64,000 nucleotides of DNA from positions 41,380,501 to 41,444,500 of the forward strand of contig NC_069658.1 of NCBI RefSeq assembly GCF_027244095.1, read 5' to 3'. Origin of the DNA: Hemicordylus capensis. Lineage: Eukaryota > Chordata > Lepidosauria > Squamata > Cordylidae. Under the pieces are notes generated by a model. It made no database searches and was not told the origin of the DNA. It worked only from the letters and a program-made list of their open reading frames with translations. Position numbers and translations under genes: made by a program. Positions 11,792 to 24,179 of the stretch are shown piece after piece; positions within the stretch are counted from its first letter, which is position 1, and each line of letters begins with the position of its first letter.

Positions 11792-12059
11792 ATTTTGTGT
11801 CTGAGGTCAATTTGAATTTCCTGCCCTTCCAGGCTTCAGATTAGTGAATGGGCCGATCTGCTGACAATTGTCTCCTTGTTCCAGATTGGCTCTTTTGGCT
11901 CTTGTGAGTGCTAAATGACCTCGCATTGGCCAGGGGAAGGTCGAAGAAGGGGCAAGGGTGGGGGGTGTCCAAGGAGGGATTTTCAAAGAGATTTAAAGAG
12001 GCAGCAGCCACCAGTCTGCCTTTCTGCCTTGTGGGAGGAGAGAGGAGGGGGAGAGCTTT

Positions 12060-12092
12060 GCTTTGCTTTGCTTTGCTTTGCTTTCTTTTGCT
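12060..12092 (+). repeat. (GCTTT)n microsatellite
   Basis: About six GCTTT units inside the hAT 5' region. Confidence 0.9.
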
Positions 12093-12514
12093 GCCTATTG
12101 TTCTGCCTTGCCAGCCTGCCTTGCCACCCAGCCTGCCAGTGCCTGTGCCTGCCCCTGCTGCATGTGCCAGCCTGGAGTGGATTCTCTGCTACATTGCATT
12201 TTTGTTTCTGCTGCTGATTCAGGAATGCGGGGGGGGGGAGAAATCTATCTTTTTTCACCCCCCTCCTGCTGCTGAGAGCATCACTGCCTGCCTTTGCCAG
12301 CCACCAGCCTCAAAGCACCTGCGGCCACTGGCCATCTAGCCAACCAGCCTCCCCTCCCCTCCCCCCAAATTTTCCAGGCATTTGCCCCAGCCCCACCACC
12401 ATTGGAAGACTGAAGAAGATTGAAGAAGAAAAAGTAGACTCTCAGAGACCAGACCACAGAAGTGGAATACTGGATGCAATGTGGGTGAAGCCTTAGACTG
12501 AGTGCGTACTCATT

Positions 12515-12516
<2 letters not shown>

Positions 12517-12556
<40 letters not shown>
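12517..12556 (+). repeat. (AC)n microsatellite
   Basis: About 20 AC units. Confidence 0.95.
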
Positions 12557-12557
<1 letters not shown>

Positions 12558-12731
12558 ACACATACAAACACATATGTCTCTGGAAATGTGTATTCTTGAG
12601 GGGGTTTTTCCTGTTCTGAGGGAGGTTTGAGGTTGCAATTGAATTTAAAAAGTTGTGTGTTGTTTAGTTTAGAAGAAGTTTAAATAGGGGTTCTGTCTGT
12701 GGGAGGGATCCCCATTAGCTAGTACTCGTAG

Positions 12732-12957
12732 CAATAGCAATAACAATAGCACTTACATTTATATACCGCTCTATAGCTGGAAGCTCTCTAAGCGGTTTAC
12801 AATGATTTTAGCATATTGCCCCCCAACATTCTGGGTACTCATTTTACCAACCTCGGAAGGATGGAAGGCTGAGTCAACCTTGAGTCCTTGGTCAGGATCG
12901 AACTTGTAACCTTCTGGTTACAAGGCGGCAGTTTTACCACTGTGCCACCAGGGGCTC
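12732..12957 (-). mobile_element. tRNA-derived SINE with (CTATTG)n tail, copy 1
   Basis: On the minus strand it begins GAGCCCCTGGTGGCACAGTG, with an A-box-like block (TGGCACAGTGG) and a B-box-like block (GTTACAAGTTCGATCC). The body ends in AAACCGCTTAGAGAGC and an ATATAAATG plus CTATTG repeat tail, which resembles an L2-type 3' end. A short GTAG flank appears on both sides. It is inserted in the hAT. The sister copy at 33587 is very similar. Confidence 0.85.
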
Positions 12958-13639
12958 GTAGGTGGTTAGAAGGGTAGCATAGCCTCATGGTTTTAAAAAA
13001 CAATTCTGTATTTTTTCCCATTCCAAAGGGTGGGTTTGTGGTGGTGTTTTGTTTTTGTTTTTGCATTTTTTAAAAAACAGAAGCCTGTCCTCCAGCCCTC
13101 TGTGCCCATAATATATATTAGTATTAATATTATCTGCACAGCAGCCTAGAGGCTCTGAGTTGGCACACACTCCAGCCTCCTCGCTGCATCCATTTACCAC
13201 CACCCCCAACTTTGCTTCATACAAGCAAAGCCTTCAGCCATCACCCCAGGCCAGTAGTCCAGCAGCAGCAGCCTATTGTGTCTGTTCCCTCTCTAGTGCC
13301 CAGCCCAGCAGCCTACAGCTCTGAGTGGACACAGACTCTAGCCTCTTCCCTTACCACCTACCCCCACCCCAAAGTGCAGTGGCACATTCCGCTGAAGTCA
13401 GCCCAGCCCCTTTCTTGGCCCTTCTCTGAACTGAGTGTTCACTTCCCTGAGACACTCACCCCACTTATGCCCCTTGCCTCCCAATTCTTTCAAAAAAGTT
13501 TTTTTTTTAAGTCAAGATTTTAAAAAGAAGCCCCAAAAGAGATGGCTGGGAGGGGTGGAAGAATGCCAGGTGGGGGAAGGTTTTTCTTGCTGGTCATGGT
13601 GGGGGATGGTGGCAAGGGCCTATTCCCCAATTCACACAC

Positions 13640-16064
13640 ACCCTGCTCTGGTACGCAGGCTGGACTTCTCTCGTCTGCCTGGCCCTATGCCAGGGCCTGT
13701 GGCTGGGCAGCAGTTAGGTGAGAGGGCCTCCCCTGACAGAGAAGAGGTTCTTCCCTTGGCAGATGTGGAGGTGGTGCAGGTGGAGCCAGCTGCCAGTCCA
13801 GCCAGATCCACCTTGCCGCCCTCCCCATTGGTCCCTGTGGGGGGTGGGGGCCCAAAGGTTGCCTCTGAGGAGGCCCAGGAGGAAGCCCCTGTGTTTCCTG
13901 TCCCTGGGACTTCCCAGGCAAGCTCTGAGGGCAGTGGTGGTGGCATGCCCCAGAAGAAGCCCCAAGCTCCCCTTTGTCGCAGGAGTCCAGCAGTGTGGTG
14001 TGGGATTACCTTGAGCTTTGCCCTGGTGATCCCAGCCATGCTTCCTGCACCCACTGCAAGGCACTTGTTAGCAGGGGCAAGGACCCTAAGCACTTCAACA
14101 TGTCGGGTCTGCTGTTGCATGTGCAGCAGGGGCACCCAGGGGTCCAAACCTCTGCTGGCAGCAGCCCTAGGCCAAGCGCCTCATCTAGCACTAGCAGCAA
14201 ACAGTCAGTGTCTCCTGCTCTTAGGCAGGAAAAGCTGAATGAGCAGTGGGTACAGCCTCTGGGGGAGTGGTCTGATGGCCCCAAACCACATCTGATTACC
14301 CAGGCCATTGGGGAGATGATGGCTTTGGACGATCAGCCTTTTAATATCATGGAGAATGAATGCTTCCGCCATCTGCTCCAGCTACTTGACCCAGAGTACA
14401 AAATCCCCTTCAGTAGGAGGGTGGTGCCCTCCCTGTACTGTGCGTGCAAGGAGGCTGTGTTGGCCCAGTTGCATGCATCCGGGCCCAGCACCAGTGTGCA
14501 CTTCACTGTGGATCTCTGGACGAGTCACAGCAGTCTGCACACTTCCTTCATGTCCCTGACAGCTCACTGGTGGGGGCATGAGGGTGAGGGGGCATCCAGC
14601 TCCGCTGGAAGTGTATCCATCTCCTCCCATGCAGGCAAGCCTTCTTGGGCAGTGTTGCATGTGGAGGCGATGGACACAGACCAAAGGTTGGATGAGTTGT
14701 CGGAGATCATGAGTTGTCGGGACTTGGCTAGCTGGGGAGCCAAACTTCTGCCAAGGCTTCATGGTCACCAACAACACAGCCAACATTAGTAAGGCGGCCA
14801 GGCAGGTTCGATTTGTGCACATCACTTGCACTGCACACACTTTGAACCTGGTGGTGCAGGATGCGCATGGACTTAAGGAGGCGAAGTCCAAGCACCAGCA
14901 GAGGTTAGATTTAGTTCCTGCCCCAGAACCTGCTGCTTCCATGGCCGCTCTTGTGGACCAGTGCTGCAAGATTGCTGGCCACTTCCACCAAAGCAAAAAG
15001 GCAAGGCACCTGCTCAAGGCAAGGCAGATTGAGCTGGGCCTGCCTAAACACCTGATCCCTCAGAATGTTCCTACCCAGTGGGACTCCACCTTTCTCTTGC
15101 TCCAGTGCCTGCAGGAGCAAGAGGGAGCCATCCACAGCCTGGCAAGGCATAGTGGCTTGGATGTGCACGACCCGTCCACTGTGGACTGGAAGCTCATTTC
15201 CAAGCTGGTCTTAGTACTCGAGCCATTCTATGCTGTCATGAACAGCCTGTGTACTGAGGCAGCTATGCTGAGCCAGGCTTTGCCCACTGGTCTTCTCCTC
15301 GAGAAGACCATGGATGATCTCCAGGCCACTCTGACTACCAGTCAATGCAATTGCCCTGGCAGGTCGGCTGAGGACTGGGGTAGTAGAATGGCTCATGACA
15401 CCCTTGGGTGCATCTGCATGGCATGTGCTGGCATGCATCTGTGACCCAAGGATGAAGGGCAGAACTGTCACCCCTGACCAGCTGCCCAGGTGGAGGGACT
15501 TCCTGGTCGAGCACGTCAGGCATGCAGAGGAGAAGAGGCTAGGTGCAGACAACAACCAGGAGGAGGGAGCTGGTGCACAGCCCAGCAGTGTGCATTCCAC
15601 CCCCAGCAGCACTGCCACTATGACAACTTCCCAGTGCAGCAGCGCGGTTTCTCTGGCAGTGGCACCAAGGAGTGGCCAGTGCCACCGCTGTGTTCCACCA
15701 CCCAGTGATTCACAGAGGGCTTCTTCGGTGCCTTGCCATGGGAGGAGCCTACCACTCCCTGCAGCCATGCTGAGCGGTCTGTTCTGCTTTACCTGCAGGA
15801 GCCGGCAGGAGGCCAGGAGAAAGAGCCATGCCAGTTTTGGGCAACGCGTTGCCATGTCTGGCCGGACTTGGCAACCATTGCTGGCCAGTTCCTCTCATGC
15901 CTGCCAACCAGTGTCTTGAGCTCTCGCTGTTGTTCTCCATGGCTGGGGACGTGGTGACCCCTCTGTGTTCACGGCTAGATGCTGAGTTGGTTGAGCACCT
16001 GGTCTATTTGAAGGTCAACCTCCCCCTGCTGGGCTACCCCAAGCTGGCCGTGGAGGGTGAGTGA
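13640..16064 (+). pseudogene. hAT transposase pseudogene (BED finger, hATC)
   Basis: This would encode the transposase that cuts and re-inserts hAT elements. A Pro/Ala-rich N-terminal region is followed by a BED zinc finger with CTHC at 14046 and HVQQGH at 14118. The first catalytic block, FTVDLWTS, has its Asp at 14511. The second block reads VTNNTANISKA at 14764, with Asn where the family usually has the second Asp. CTAHTLNLVVQ, PTQWDSTFLLLQ and LVLVLEPFYAVM follow in order. The C-terminal hATC dimerisation region ends in GDVVTPLCSRLDAELVEHL and NLPLLGYPKLA. At least four frame changes separate these blocks (near 13975, 14745, 15390 and 15930). It is inactive, not a domesticated host gene. 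Confidence 0.85.
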
Positions 16065-16069
16065 CTCAC

Positions 16070-17440
16070 TTTACCCCCCTATGCAGTGTCTCCCATGCTA
16101 CGGCAGCTCATCCCGACCAAGATGTGTCACAGCTCTGCCCCTTACTGCTGCTGACACATCCAGTCAAACACACAGGCACCACCACACTGCCAGCCCAAGA
16201 ATGGTGAGATGGGGCACTGCTGCTGTGCTGGCACTCAGGGCTAGGCCAAGTGAGTGCTCCCTCCATCGGGGAGGGGTTCTCCCAGATGTTGCGGAGAGAA
16301 ACTACAACTCCCATTCCCCACTGTTGCAATGGCTGGCCACCATAGAGACTAGGGACAATGGGAGTTATACTCACTGTCTCAGCAGCATACATCTGTGGTG
16401 GATCCCCCCCTTTTGCCGGAGCACCCACCTGCCCGGTCCTGAGGGCCGGAAGGCAGAAGTGGCACACCATCCATCACAGAGGCAGGCTGCTGTGTGTGCA
16501 GGCACAGGAACGTTTCTGGGATGCTATGTCCCACCCATGCTTACGTTAAACTACACACACACACATGAGGAGAGCACACTGTCACAGAGGGTTTGCTTTG
16601 TTTCTCTTTAATATTGAATAGTGTTTGCTTGATTTGTTTCAACCATGCATGGCACCACGAGGCCCATGATGGAGGTTGGTGGCACCTCCTGGCCTGGCGC
16701 CACTATGACCCAGCACCACCACCACCACCCATCTGCAGAGACTGGGGTTGGGGCGGGGGCAGGAGGGAAAATGCATGCTGATATGAAGGAATTGCTTTCA
16801 TTGACTATTTTGAATTGATGCTGAAATGAAAATGATAAATCTCAATGTGATAATATATGATGCTGCTGATGTGATGATATCTTGTTCATGCATTTCTGTT
16901 TTCTAATGTGGCTTTCACTTGTCTCTTTAATATTTGTTGTCTGAGACACGGCACACTTTACTTACAGTTTAGCTTGCTGTATAGTCTGCATACAATCTTT
17001 GCATGCAATCTACTACAAAGCCAGAAGGGGCACTATTGATTCCTCTGGATTGGTTGGGCTAGCTAGGAGTTTCTCTTCTCCTTCCTGTTCCTGTTTGTTC
17101 TTGTTCCTTTGTGTATGTCAGCAAGTTCAGTACTGACCCCTGAGTGCCTTTGTCTCCGAAAAAAAGTTTCCTTGAAAACTTTTCATTGGTGTTTCCTCTG
17201 TACTCCATGCAGACAGAACACACTCTGTAACAGGAACGAGGGTAGAGCAGCCAGGAAGAAGCACAGGGATGCCTGGGGGCTGTAGTTCCTCCCAGAGCTT
17301 CTCCCATAGGGCTGGATCAGCATTTAAAGAACCCCACCACCACCATTCTACTTGGAGCAACTGCCCCACCATTGGCTGCCTCCTCATGGGGAGTGGAGCG
17401 GGGGGGGATTCCAATGTGGACTCTCAAATCTTCTGACTTG
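16070..17440. other. 3' non-coding part of the hAT
   Basis: This lies between the hATC remnant and the right terminus. At 16250-16380 an ACTACAACTCCCATTC / AATGGGAGTTATACTC palindrome suggests a small nested MITE. A C-rich run begins at 17451, outside the element. Confidence 0.4.
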
Positions 17441-17499
17441 CACAGTCCTACCCCCCCGCCCCCCCCCCCACACACACAAAACAGAAGAAGTCAACTGAG

Positions 17500-17965
17500 A
17501 ATAGTGAGACCATTTGTATGAATATTTCCCTAGTGCTCCTTGAACATGTGTATTGCTTCCAGGGAGATGGACGGTAATAACAATCAGGTGCTTCCAAACT
17601 TCTCAAAGTAATATGAAAGGCGGAGCAGGAATCCCATCCTGGACTGGGGATTTCCAGATATTCCAGCAGGCTCGAGAGCAGGAGATGCCCTTATGACAAT
17701 TGCAGATATAATGAAATCATATGCCTGATACCGAGCACTGCCTCCAACCCCACCATGAATGCTGAATATTCTGCAGAACTGTGGCAGATGCAGATGACCA
17801 AGCAGTCCAAATCAAATGTGTCTGGACTACAGGCAACGTCATCACTTTTTCTTTATCCACACCCAAATATTGAAATACTGGCACCTTGTGTAACACAGGT
17901 GCAGTGATCTGGGTGCAAAAAACCAGCAGCAACCACCAATGGAAGCCATCAGCAGAAGAGTACTG
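17500..17965. other. Unclassified stretch
   Basis: No gene or repeat is recognised. A partial (TAACA)-like patch and a GGAGCAGGAATCC motif carry no family signal I can name. Confidence 0.35.
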
Positions 17966-17970
17966 GAAGC

Positions 17971-18106
17971 CAGTGTTCCCTCTAGTGGGGATTCCCAGAT
18001 GTTGTTGACTACAACTCCCAGAATCCCCAAGCAAAAGCCATTGCAGCTGGGGATTCTGGGAGTTGTAGGCAATAACATCTGCGAATCCCTGTTAAAGGGA
18101 GCACTG
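17971..18106. mobile_element. hAT MITE, CAGTGTTCCCTCT family, copy 2
   Basis: The ends are CAGTGTTCCCTCTAG and AAAGGGAGCACTG. The interior carries the same palindromic GTTGACTACAACTCCCAG core as the copy at 6553. The flanks ACTGGAAGC and ACTGGAAC look like a decayed 8-bp target duplication. Confidence 0.85.
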
Positions 18107-18119
18107 ACTGGAACTTGAG

Positions 18120-18630
18120 GGTCAAACTAGGCATTATTTTAAGCATATATTTTAAATATGCTTGTTTTTGCTTTTTTAAACAGCATAGACAGGTTCCAGA
18201 TTGAGACTAGAGCAGGCTAAAGGGCTAAAGGTCCACTCCCCCTGCCATGCTATTTGAGGCATGCTTTCCAGGCATGCTATTTAACAAAGGAGAGAGAAAA
18301 AGAGTGAGAGAGATAGAGCTTTCACTGTAGTATAACAGAGGCTTAAAGTTAGAACCTTGTGGTCATGTTTAAGCCATCACTATGCCTTCCAATTATTATT
18401 TTCTTACCAGTTACAATCCAAGCATATCCACAACTGTGTTCCATCCATCCATGAGAAAATGTAGTGCTCAGCATAGGCGGTAATGTAATTTAATTCAACA
18501 ATTAAAGTCTCTTCCTGTGAGCCCAGTGTCTCCATTCCCAAAGGAGGCTGCATGCCATGTGTCTCAAGGTATTTCAAAGACCACTTCTTCCCATATGAAT
18601 CTGGTCACTTGCAAGATTGTCATCCTAGAC
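18120..18630. other. Nothing recognised
   Basis: No supported gene. It contains a purine-rich AGAGAGAG stretch at 18290-18315. Confidence 0.4.
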
Positions 18631-18632
18631 TA

Positions 18633-18920
18633 GGGATGTGTACAAACTGGGTTGGGGCCTGCTTAGGGAAGGGCCGAAACGGCTTGGCCACCTGCAGCCA
18701 AAATGGTTCAGCAGGGTGGGGAGTAGTCCCCTTAAAAAGTAGGTCCTTATCTGTTCTTGCACCACCCCACCACTTTTCTGGGTTCAACACTCGCTCTACA
18801 AAAGGCTGTATGCAGCTGCGATGCTGCTGCCTGTGTGTGTGTGTGTCAATGCTATGCACAGGCTGCAGGGAGCAGCACCACAGATGCGCACAGCATTTTG
18901 TAGAGGGAGTGATTCTCCTC
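18633..18920. mobile_element. Remnant of TAGGGATGTG hAT fold-back family
   Basis: It starts TAGGGATGTGTACAAACTGG, matching the TAGGG(A/G)TGTG end. An inverted block follows, with CTCTACAAAAGGCTG at 18792 and CATTTTGTAGAGGGAG at 18894. No right terminus is seen. Confidence 0.45.
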
Positions 18921-19004
18921 TATTGAGTGGGGGGAGAACAACAGTCCCTACCCAATCCCAGCACAACATCCCTCTAGTGAATGTTGCTAGTATCCACTTT
19001 ATAT

Positions 19005-19115
19005 TTCTTTTTCGATTTTTAGCTCTTTTGGGACAGGGAACCATTTTATTTATTATATATTTTCCAATGTAAACTACTTTGAGAACTTTTGTTGAAAAAT
19101 GGTATATAAATATTA
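19005..19115 (+). mobile_element. L2-type 3' tail
   Basis: GGGACAGGGAACCATTTTAT, then TAAACTACTTTGAGAACTTT and ATGGTATATAAATATT, is the typical 3' end of squamate L2 LINEs and L2-tailed SINEs. A short ATC repeat follows. No coding part is attached. Confidence 0.65.
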
Positions 19116-19129
19116 TCATCATCATGATT

Positions 19130-20380
19130 AGTAGTTGTTGTTATTGTTTTACCTATGCTGCTGGTGCTATTGCTGGTTTTAGTTATTTATTGTTGCTTAT
19201 GTTCTTGTTATTTTAATTATATGCTGCTTTGATGGCTCATACTGGGTGAGAAAGTGACTTATAAATATTAGTTTAAAAATGAGTAAAGGAACACCGGGGG
19301 TATGTTCTTCTGCAGGTGGGTATTTCTTATTCTTGCACACTCTAAAAATTTGGGGGGAGTAATAGAAAGATATCCTCAATTTCCATTCAGGGAAAAGAAA
19401 ACTGGCTAAATACCATGCCAGCCTTGTAACTCTGAATTTTGCAACTGCATCACAGCACATTTTGTGCTAGTGCAAAAATTGCATGAATTGTGCAAGAGCA
19501 ATCCTATTGGAAATAATGGGATTTCTCTTGTACAACTCCCATTGTGCCATTTTTGCATTTGTGCAAATTGCCCTGTGGCACAACTGCAAATGTGCAATAT
19601 TACAAAGCTGATGTAATGTTGTGGTGCTGTATGTCAGTCACCATGTCTTAGTTTGCAGAAGTTTAGGAAACACTGCTACAGTTTCTTAGACACTGAGTAA
19701 ATAGAAACACCAGTATTTAAATGAAAGCATCCGTTGTAATATGAAGAAAAGCACTGGCAATATAAAGGAATCCATTTAGCTAAATGTTCACCGTCAGGCA
19801 CATAACAATGAATCTGTTTCTTTTATTACCATCTCATGTCGTCTGTAATCTCCTAATGGAAAATAATACGCTGGTGATGAGAACAAATACTGAGCTGAAT
19901 GGGACAGAAGCTGGTGAGAGATTTGCTTTCAGGACTTAATGTTCCTTTTCTTCCCCCTCCATTGTCCGTGTAACAAATCTTCCTTTGACAAATATTGTAT
20001 TAATTGACGCACTCCTTTGAAATATCTGGGCTGCTTCAGCAAAAAAGGCACCTCCTCGGCCCTTCAAAAGCTCTCCTTTTTTTGGCTGAAGGTCACTAAG
20101 GTGGATGGCTGCTTCCCAGGCTGGAGGCTGGTTCTGATGAAGAGTTAGGCACTGAAACCAATAGGCTTGGAGCCAAAGCATACATTACCTGAAATGCACT
20201 ATCAACAGGTATGCTTAAGAATGGGAATTTATCTTTAACAAAAACTAGCTGCGGGGGTGAGGGGTGGAGATCCAGAGCAGGACTGTGGCACACAAGAAGG
20301 GGGCTTGTTTAACCACTACACCATTTATCCAAAAACACCCCTCCTCTAAGCTACTGTTTGTACCCTAAATGGCAAACTGT
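19130..20380. other. Unclassified stretch
   Basis: AT-rich sequence. Near 19440-19600 there are repeated TTGTGCAA-like words (GCACATTTTGTGC, GCAAATTGC), perhaps an old palindromic element. No gene is supported. Confidence 0.35.
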
Positions 20381-20383
20381 TTG

Positions 20384-20605
20384 TGCCAGTGTGGTGTAAT
20401 GGTTAGAGTTAGAGTAGGATTAACTAGCTGTGAGGAGATTTTGGTGGTGTCATTCTGTGCTGTTTTTACTTTGCTCCTGTGTGTACTTTCACTCAGTATT
20501 TCATTAAGTGATTTTTAAAGTTTGTCTATTCTTGCATTTGTTTTAAACTTGTAGGAAGCCATCTTGGGGTCAGTTGATGGAAGGAGGCCTACGAATGTAA
20601 TAAAC
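20384..20605 (+). mobile_element. MIR-like tRNA SINE, degenerate
   Basis: It begins GCCAGTGTGGTGTAATGGTTAGAG, a tRNA-like head with an A box. It ends with a GGAAGCCATCTTGGGG block and AATGTAATAAACAAA tail. The middle is diverged and has no clear B box. Confidence 0.4.
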
Positions 20606-20716
20606 AAAACAAATATATTCAGTCTTTTCTAGGAAAGCTCAAAAAAACAATCCCAGGGGAACAGGGAACTTCCTGTTCCTAAGCAAATGCAGCCAGCAAA
20701 CAGAGAGCAAATGCAG

Positions 20717-21110
20717 TGGCACACCCAGGCAAGTTGGGCACCTGGACCACCCCCGATGTGAGGCCCCCACGCCACTGATGTGAGTCCCCTGCTGCCACCG
20801 TTACCCCCCCCCCACCGCTACCATTGCCACCATGAGGCTGAACCACCAATCTTTGCAAGTATTGCAGTCACCATGTGCGCAGCCGCTGCCCCCCACCCCC
20901 CGCCTGGGGCAGCAGCAGACAGAGTAGGAACGGCCGCTGGGCTGACCCTCCACCTCAGCAAACCATGCCTGGACAGTCAATCCAGCAGTTGCTCCCTCTC
21001 CACCTGCCGCCGCCACGGGGGACCCACTCCAGCCCCCGCTGGCCGCACACATGGTGGCTAGAATACTTGCAAAGATCAGCAGTTTGGCCTCGTGGCAGCG
21101 GAAGCAGGCA
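20717..21110. repeat. GC-rich fold-back repeat
   Basis: 20826-20885 and about 21040-21100 are inverted copies (CATGAGGCTGAACCACC..CTTTGCAAGTATT against AATACTTGCAAAG..GGCCTCGTG). This looks like a MITE interior, but I cannot define its ends. Confidence 0.5.
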
Positions 21111-21472
21111 ACCCTGCAGCAGCCTTCCAAGGCCTCCCCCCAAACCTTGGGGGCCATGGGCCAGGGCACTTCTGGGCAGATGCGTGATGCTGAACATCTG
21201 CTCACTCACCCACCCACTGGCCATGAGGGCCACACCTGCTGCACCCCAGAACTTTGGGCCAGCCCTTTCCACATGACAGCATTACAGGATGTGACACAGA
21301 CCTGCACAGCATACAATGCTTCAGAAGAGGTGTTTGCATTACCCTCTGCCATGCTGTGTAAAACCAAGAGCATACTGGCCCAGCTCTCCACCACACTCAC
21401 AACTGCTCCCAAACAGCGCTCACCTGCTATTAGCAGGGAGCCAGTTCTGCAGGACCTAGCCCGCTGGTAGAA

Positions 21473-21640
21473 CCCCTGGTGGTGTTCTATTGAGCAGCAG
21501 CGATATAGGAAGATGCTGACAGGCATCATCTCATACTGCACAGGAGGAGGCAATGGAAAGCCTCTGTGGGCACCACCAGGACTCTGTGGGCACCACCAGG
21601 AGTCGAAATCGACTTGATGGCACACTTTACCCTAGCCCTG
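21473..21640 (+). mobile_element. Sauria SINE, 5'-truncated
   Basis: It runs from TTCTATTGAGCAGCAGCGAT through AGATGCTGACAGGCATCATC to GACTTGATGGCACACTTTACC, the BovB-like 3' end. A 20-base block (CTCTGTGGGCACCACCAGGA) is duplicated in tandem at 21560-21600. Confidence 0.8.
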
Positions 21641-24179
21641 CCCACACATAGGAGTTAGCCCTGCAACCATGGTGTGAGCCCCCCTCCCCCCTGTGACAGC
21701 TGCACAAAGGAAAAATGACATGTGTGCCCATGCACGCATGCACGCACACACACACGCACACGCGCGGGCACACACACACACACTGCTCAGCTCATTCTGC
21801 ATCCTCTGTGCAACACAGTCCTGCAGATGGGGCAGGGCTTGCATGCTAGTGAGCCCACCAGCACCCCCAAAGCAGCCCCAACTGCTCCCCAAGGAATGTG
21901 CAGGATGGTTGCCTGGGAAGTGCCTTTATTATGCAGAATGACTACACCGTGAGGAAAGGCATACCAAGTGCACACTATGGCTGTACACTGCACACCCTCA
22001 GGTGCCAGGGAGCAGGGGCATGTGTTCCCATACGTACTGACAGTATGCCCCTCTCACAGCCCTAGCATGGGCAGAGTTAGCAGCCGCTTGTGAGGGTGTG
22101 TGGAGCAGGGAGTCAGATAGACGCACCTGTGGGACTGTGTGGGAACTTGCAGCGCTGTTGCATGGAGCACAGCTTCTGCCCATGCCACCGTCCTTGGCAG
22201 TTCAGGTTGCCCCCCACCCCCACCCATTCTTCTTGGTGTGCAGGACTCATGTCACACCAGAGCAGACACACACACTCCCTAGACACACTCTCCCTAGACA
22301 CATGCATACACATACATCTTAGGGTTGCCAACATCTCATTGCCAGAATGAGGGACATATGTTTGGGGCTGGGGCCTGGGGGGGAAGGCTGGGAGGGGGCA
22401 AGCGAGTAAACAGGTGGGCAGGGAGGGGTGAGCAAGCATGCGAGTGGTGGGGAGGGGCGAGCAGGCAGACGGGCGAGTGAGCAAGCAGTTCTTCCACATG
22501 CACACCATCCTATCCACGGTGCCCTTTGCCACCCATCCTTCTACACCCAACCTATCTATTTGGGGGCCTGGGAATTCTCTTTCTTCCCAGGGATCTCACA
22601 CCAGGACTGCCCTCCTCCGTTGAGAAGAGGCAGCCTTCTTATCTCCCCACAAAGCTCAGCCTTCCATTCCGTCCTGTAACACCCTGCAAGCCTATCCCCC
22701 AACAGAAGGCCCACAGGTTTCACTGTCAAGGCACCCCACCTCCTCTCTCTTCTCAGGCAAGGGTGGCCATTGGGCAGGCTAGCACCAACAAGGGGGGCTG
22801 TGTTTCAAGGCGTTGGCTGCATCATCTTTCTTTAAAGCGGGAGCTCACATGGATTACAGGGCTTCAGAGCGTGTGCAGAGAGCACTGCCCGAGGCCAAAC
22901 ATCTGCAAGGCTGCTGCTTTGAGCTCCTGTGTTTTGTTTTGTTTTTTGTGCCATAATGTCACCTACTGGCAAGGAATGCTCTTTGCTGTGTGCACTGGCC
23001 CTGCTACCTCTGGGAAGGGAGCACTGGTGGGTCCCCGCCAATGGAAGCCCTTCTCCCCATGGCAGCTGCTCTCTCCCTTGGTGCTCCCTCCCTGCTGCAG
23101 GCTTCTTCTTACCATATGGTGGACAAGTATGCACTCCCTCCTCTCCCTCCTCCCACTGGCACCAGGAAGGGGAGAGCAGCAGCCCCATCACCTGTGCAGT
23201 TTCCACCTGGAAAGGGCAAGGGAGATGTTGCCCTAGCCTGGGGGGGGTATCACCTCTGGGGCAGCAGTGGGGGAAGGAACTGGAGGGTAGATGCAGGGTC
23301 TGCATAGGTGATGAGGCTGCTGCTCTCTCATGAGGTTGGCATGGGCGGGGAATATGTTCCTGTTTTCCTTTGAGCTCATTTGCAAGGTGCCTGCCACTTT
23401 AAGAAAGTTGGAGCGAGTTGGACCCAGTGCTTTTGCTGGGCAGGCTTTTTCCAAGCGTTCTGTTTGCTTTGCAGGGCACTCTGGTATCCAGTCTCTATGG
23501 TAGCTCTGTGAAGAGGAGGAGAGGGGGCCTTGAGCAGTGTCCTGCAGCATCCCGTGGCTCCACACGAGCACTGGGAGGGGGTAGGCAACCTCCTCTGCTT
23601 GCTAAACCTGGGCTTAGAGGTATGGTTGGGAACTGGGTGACCCTGTTTTGACAGAGCCCTGTTTGAGGGCTTGCCAAGGTTTCACACAGGTGTGCTAACC
23701 CTGCCTTCAGTCCTCATGCCCTGTTTTTGCTGGTCCTGAGAATAGCTTCAATGTGTAAATAGGGTCTAATGTCTTTGTTAATTTGACAGTCAGTTGAGTC
23801 ATGATCTTTTAAACTGCTGATGTTCTTCTGACCAGCCAGTTCTGTCTTGGACAATTCTAATTCAAAATGTGTCAGTTAGCAGACATAACATAAACCTTGA
23901 GTGATCAGAGAATAGCTGATACCTCAATAAAGTTGTGACTTCTCACAAGAAGGAAACCATGCTTACTTTATAATGCAATATTTCATAATATTTATGGAAC
24001 CAAGAGGAAATTTAAGCATGACTGGAAAATTGTCATAATAACCCGGGCGCTCATACTGTAATTACTTTTTGTGTTTATCTTGTTTAGATAGACTCATCAA
24101 TGTGACTAATACAGAATTAAATGAAACAAATCCCTGCTTTAAAAGTCACAGTACTACAAGTTGAAAACCTACAAGAAGG
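21640..24179. other. GC-richer unclassified stretch
   Basis: A mixed (CA)n/(CG)n tract lies at 21733-21783 and a G-rich GGGCAGGGAGGGG zone at 22370-22470. Several long frames are open (for example 22526-23236) because GC content is high. Their translations are Pro/Ser-rich, with no domain or periodicity I recognise, so I do not call genes. Confidence 0.4.

Larger units (their letters stand above)
11584..17450 (+). mobile_element. Large hAT transposon with decayed transposase
   Basis: The left end TAGGGATGTGTGAAATG begins 27 bp after the right target duplication of the previous element's insertion. The proposed right end, GCACAGTCCTA, is a slightly diverged complement. The first 46 bases are shared with the fold-back element at 60639. 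A perfect 22-bp hairpin lies near the left end (11743-11791). The transposase pseudogene occupies 13.6-16.06 kb and a SINE has inserted at 12732. The presumed target duplications (GTCCCCAA, CCCCCCCG) do not match, so the right boundary is less certain than the left. Confidence 0.7.

Noticed and set aside
13640-16064. A ZBED-type host gene
   Set aside because: The domains lie in different frames and sit between hAT termini, so this is a dead transposase rather than a domesticated gene.
22526-23236. A 236-residue open frame
   Set aside because: GC-rich zone with three other long frames overlapping it. No domain, repeat or sensible start, and the translation is Pro/Ser/Leu-rich.
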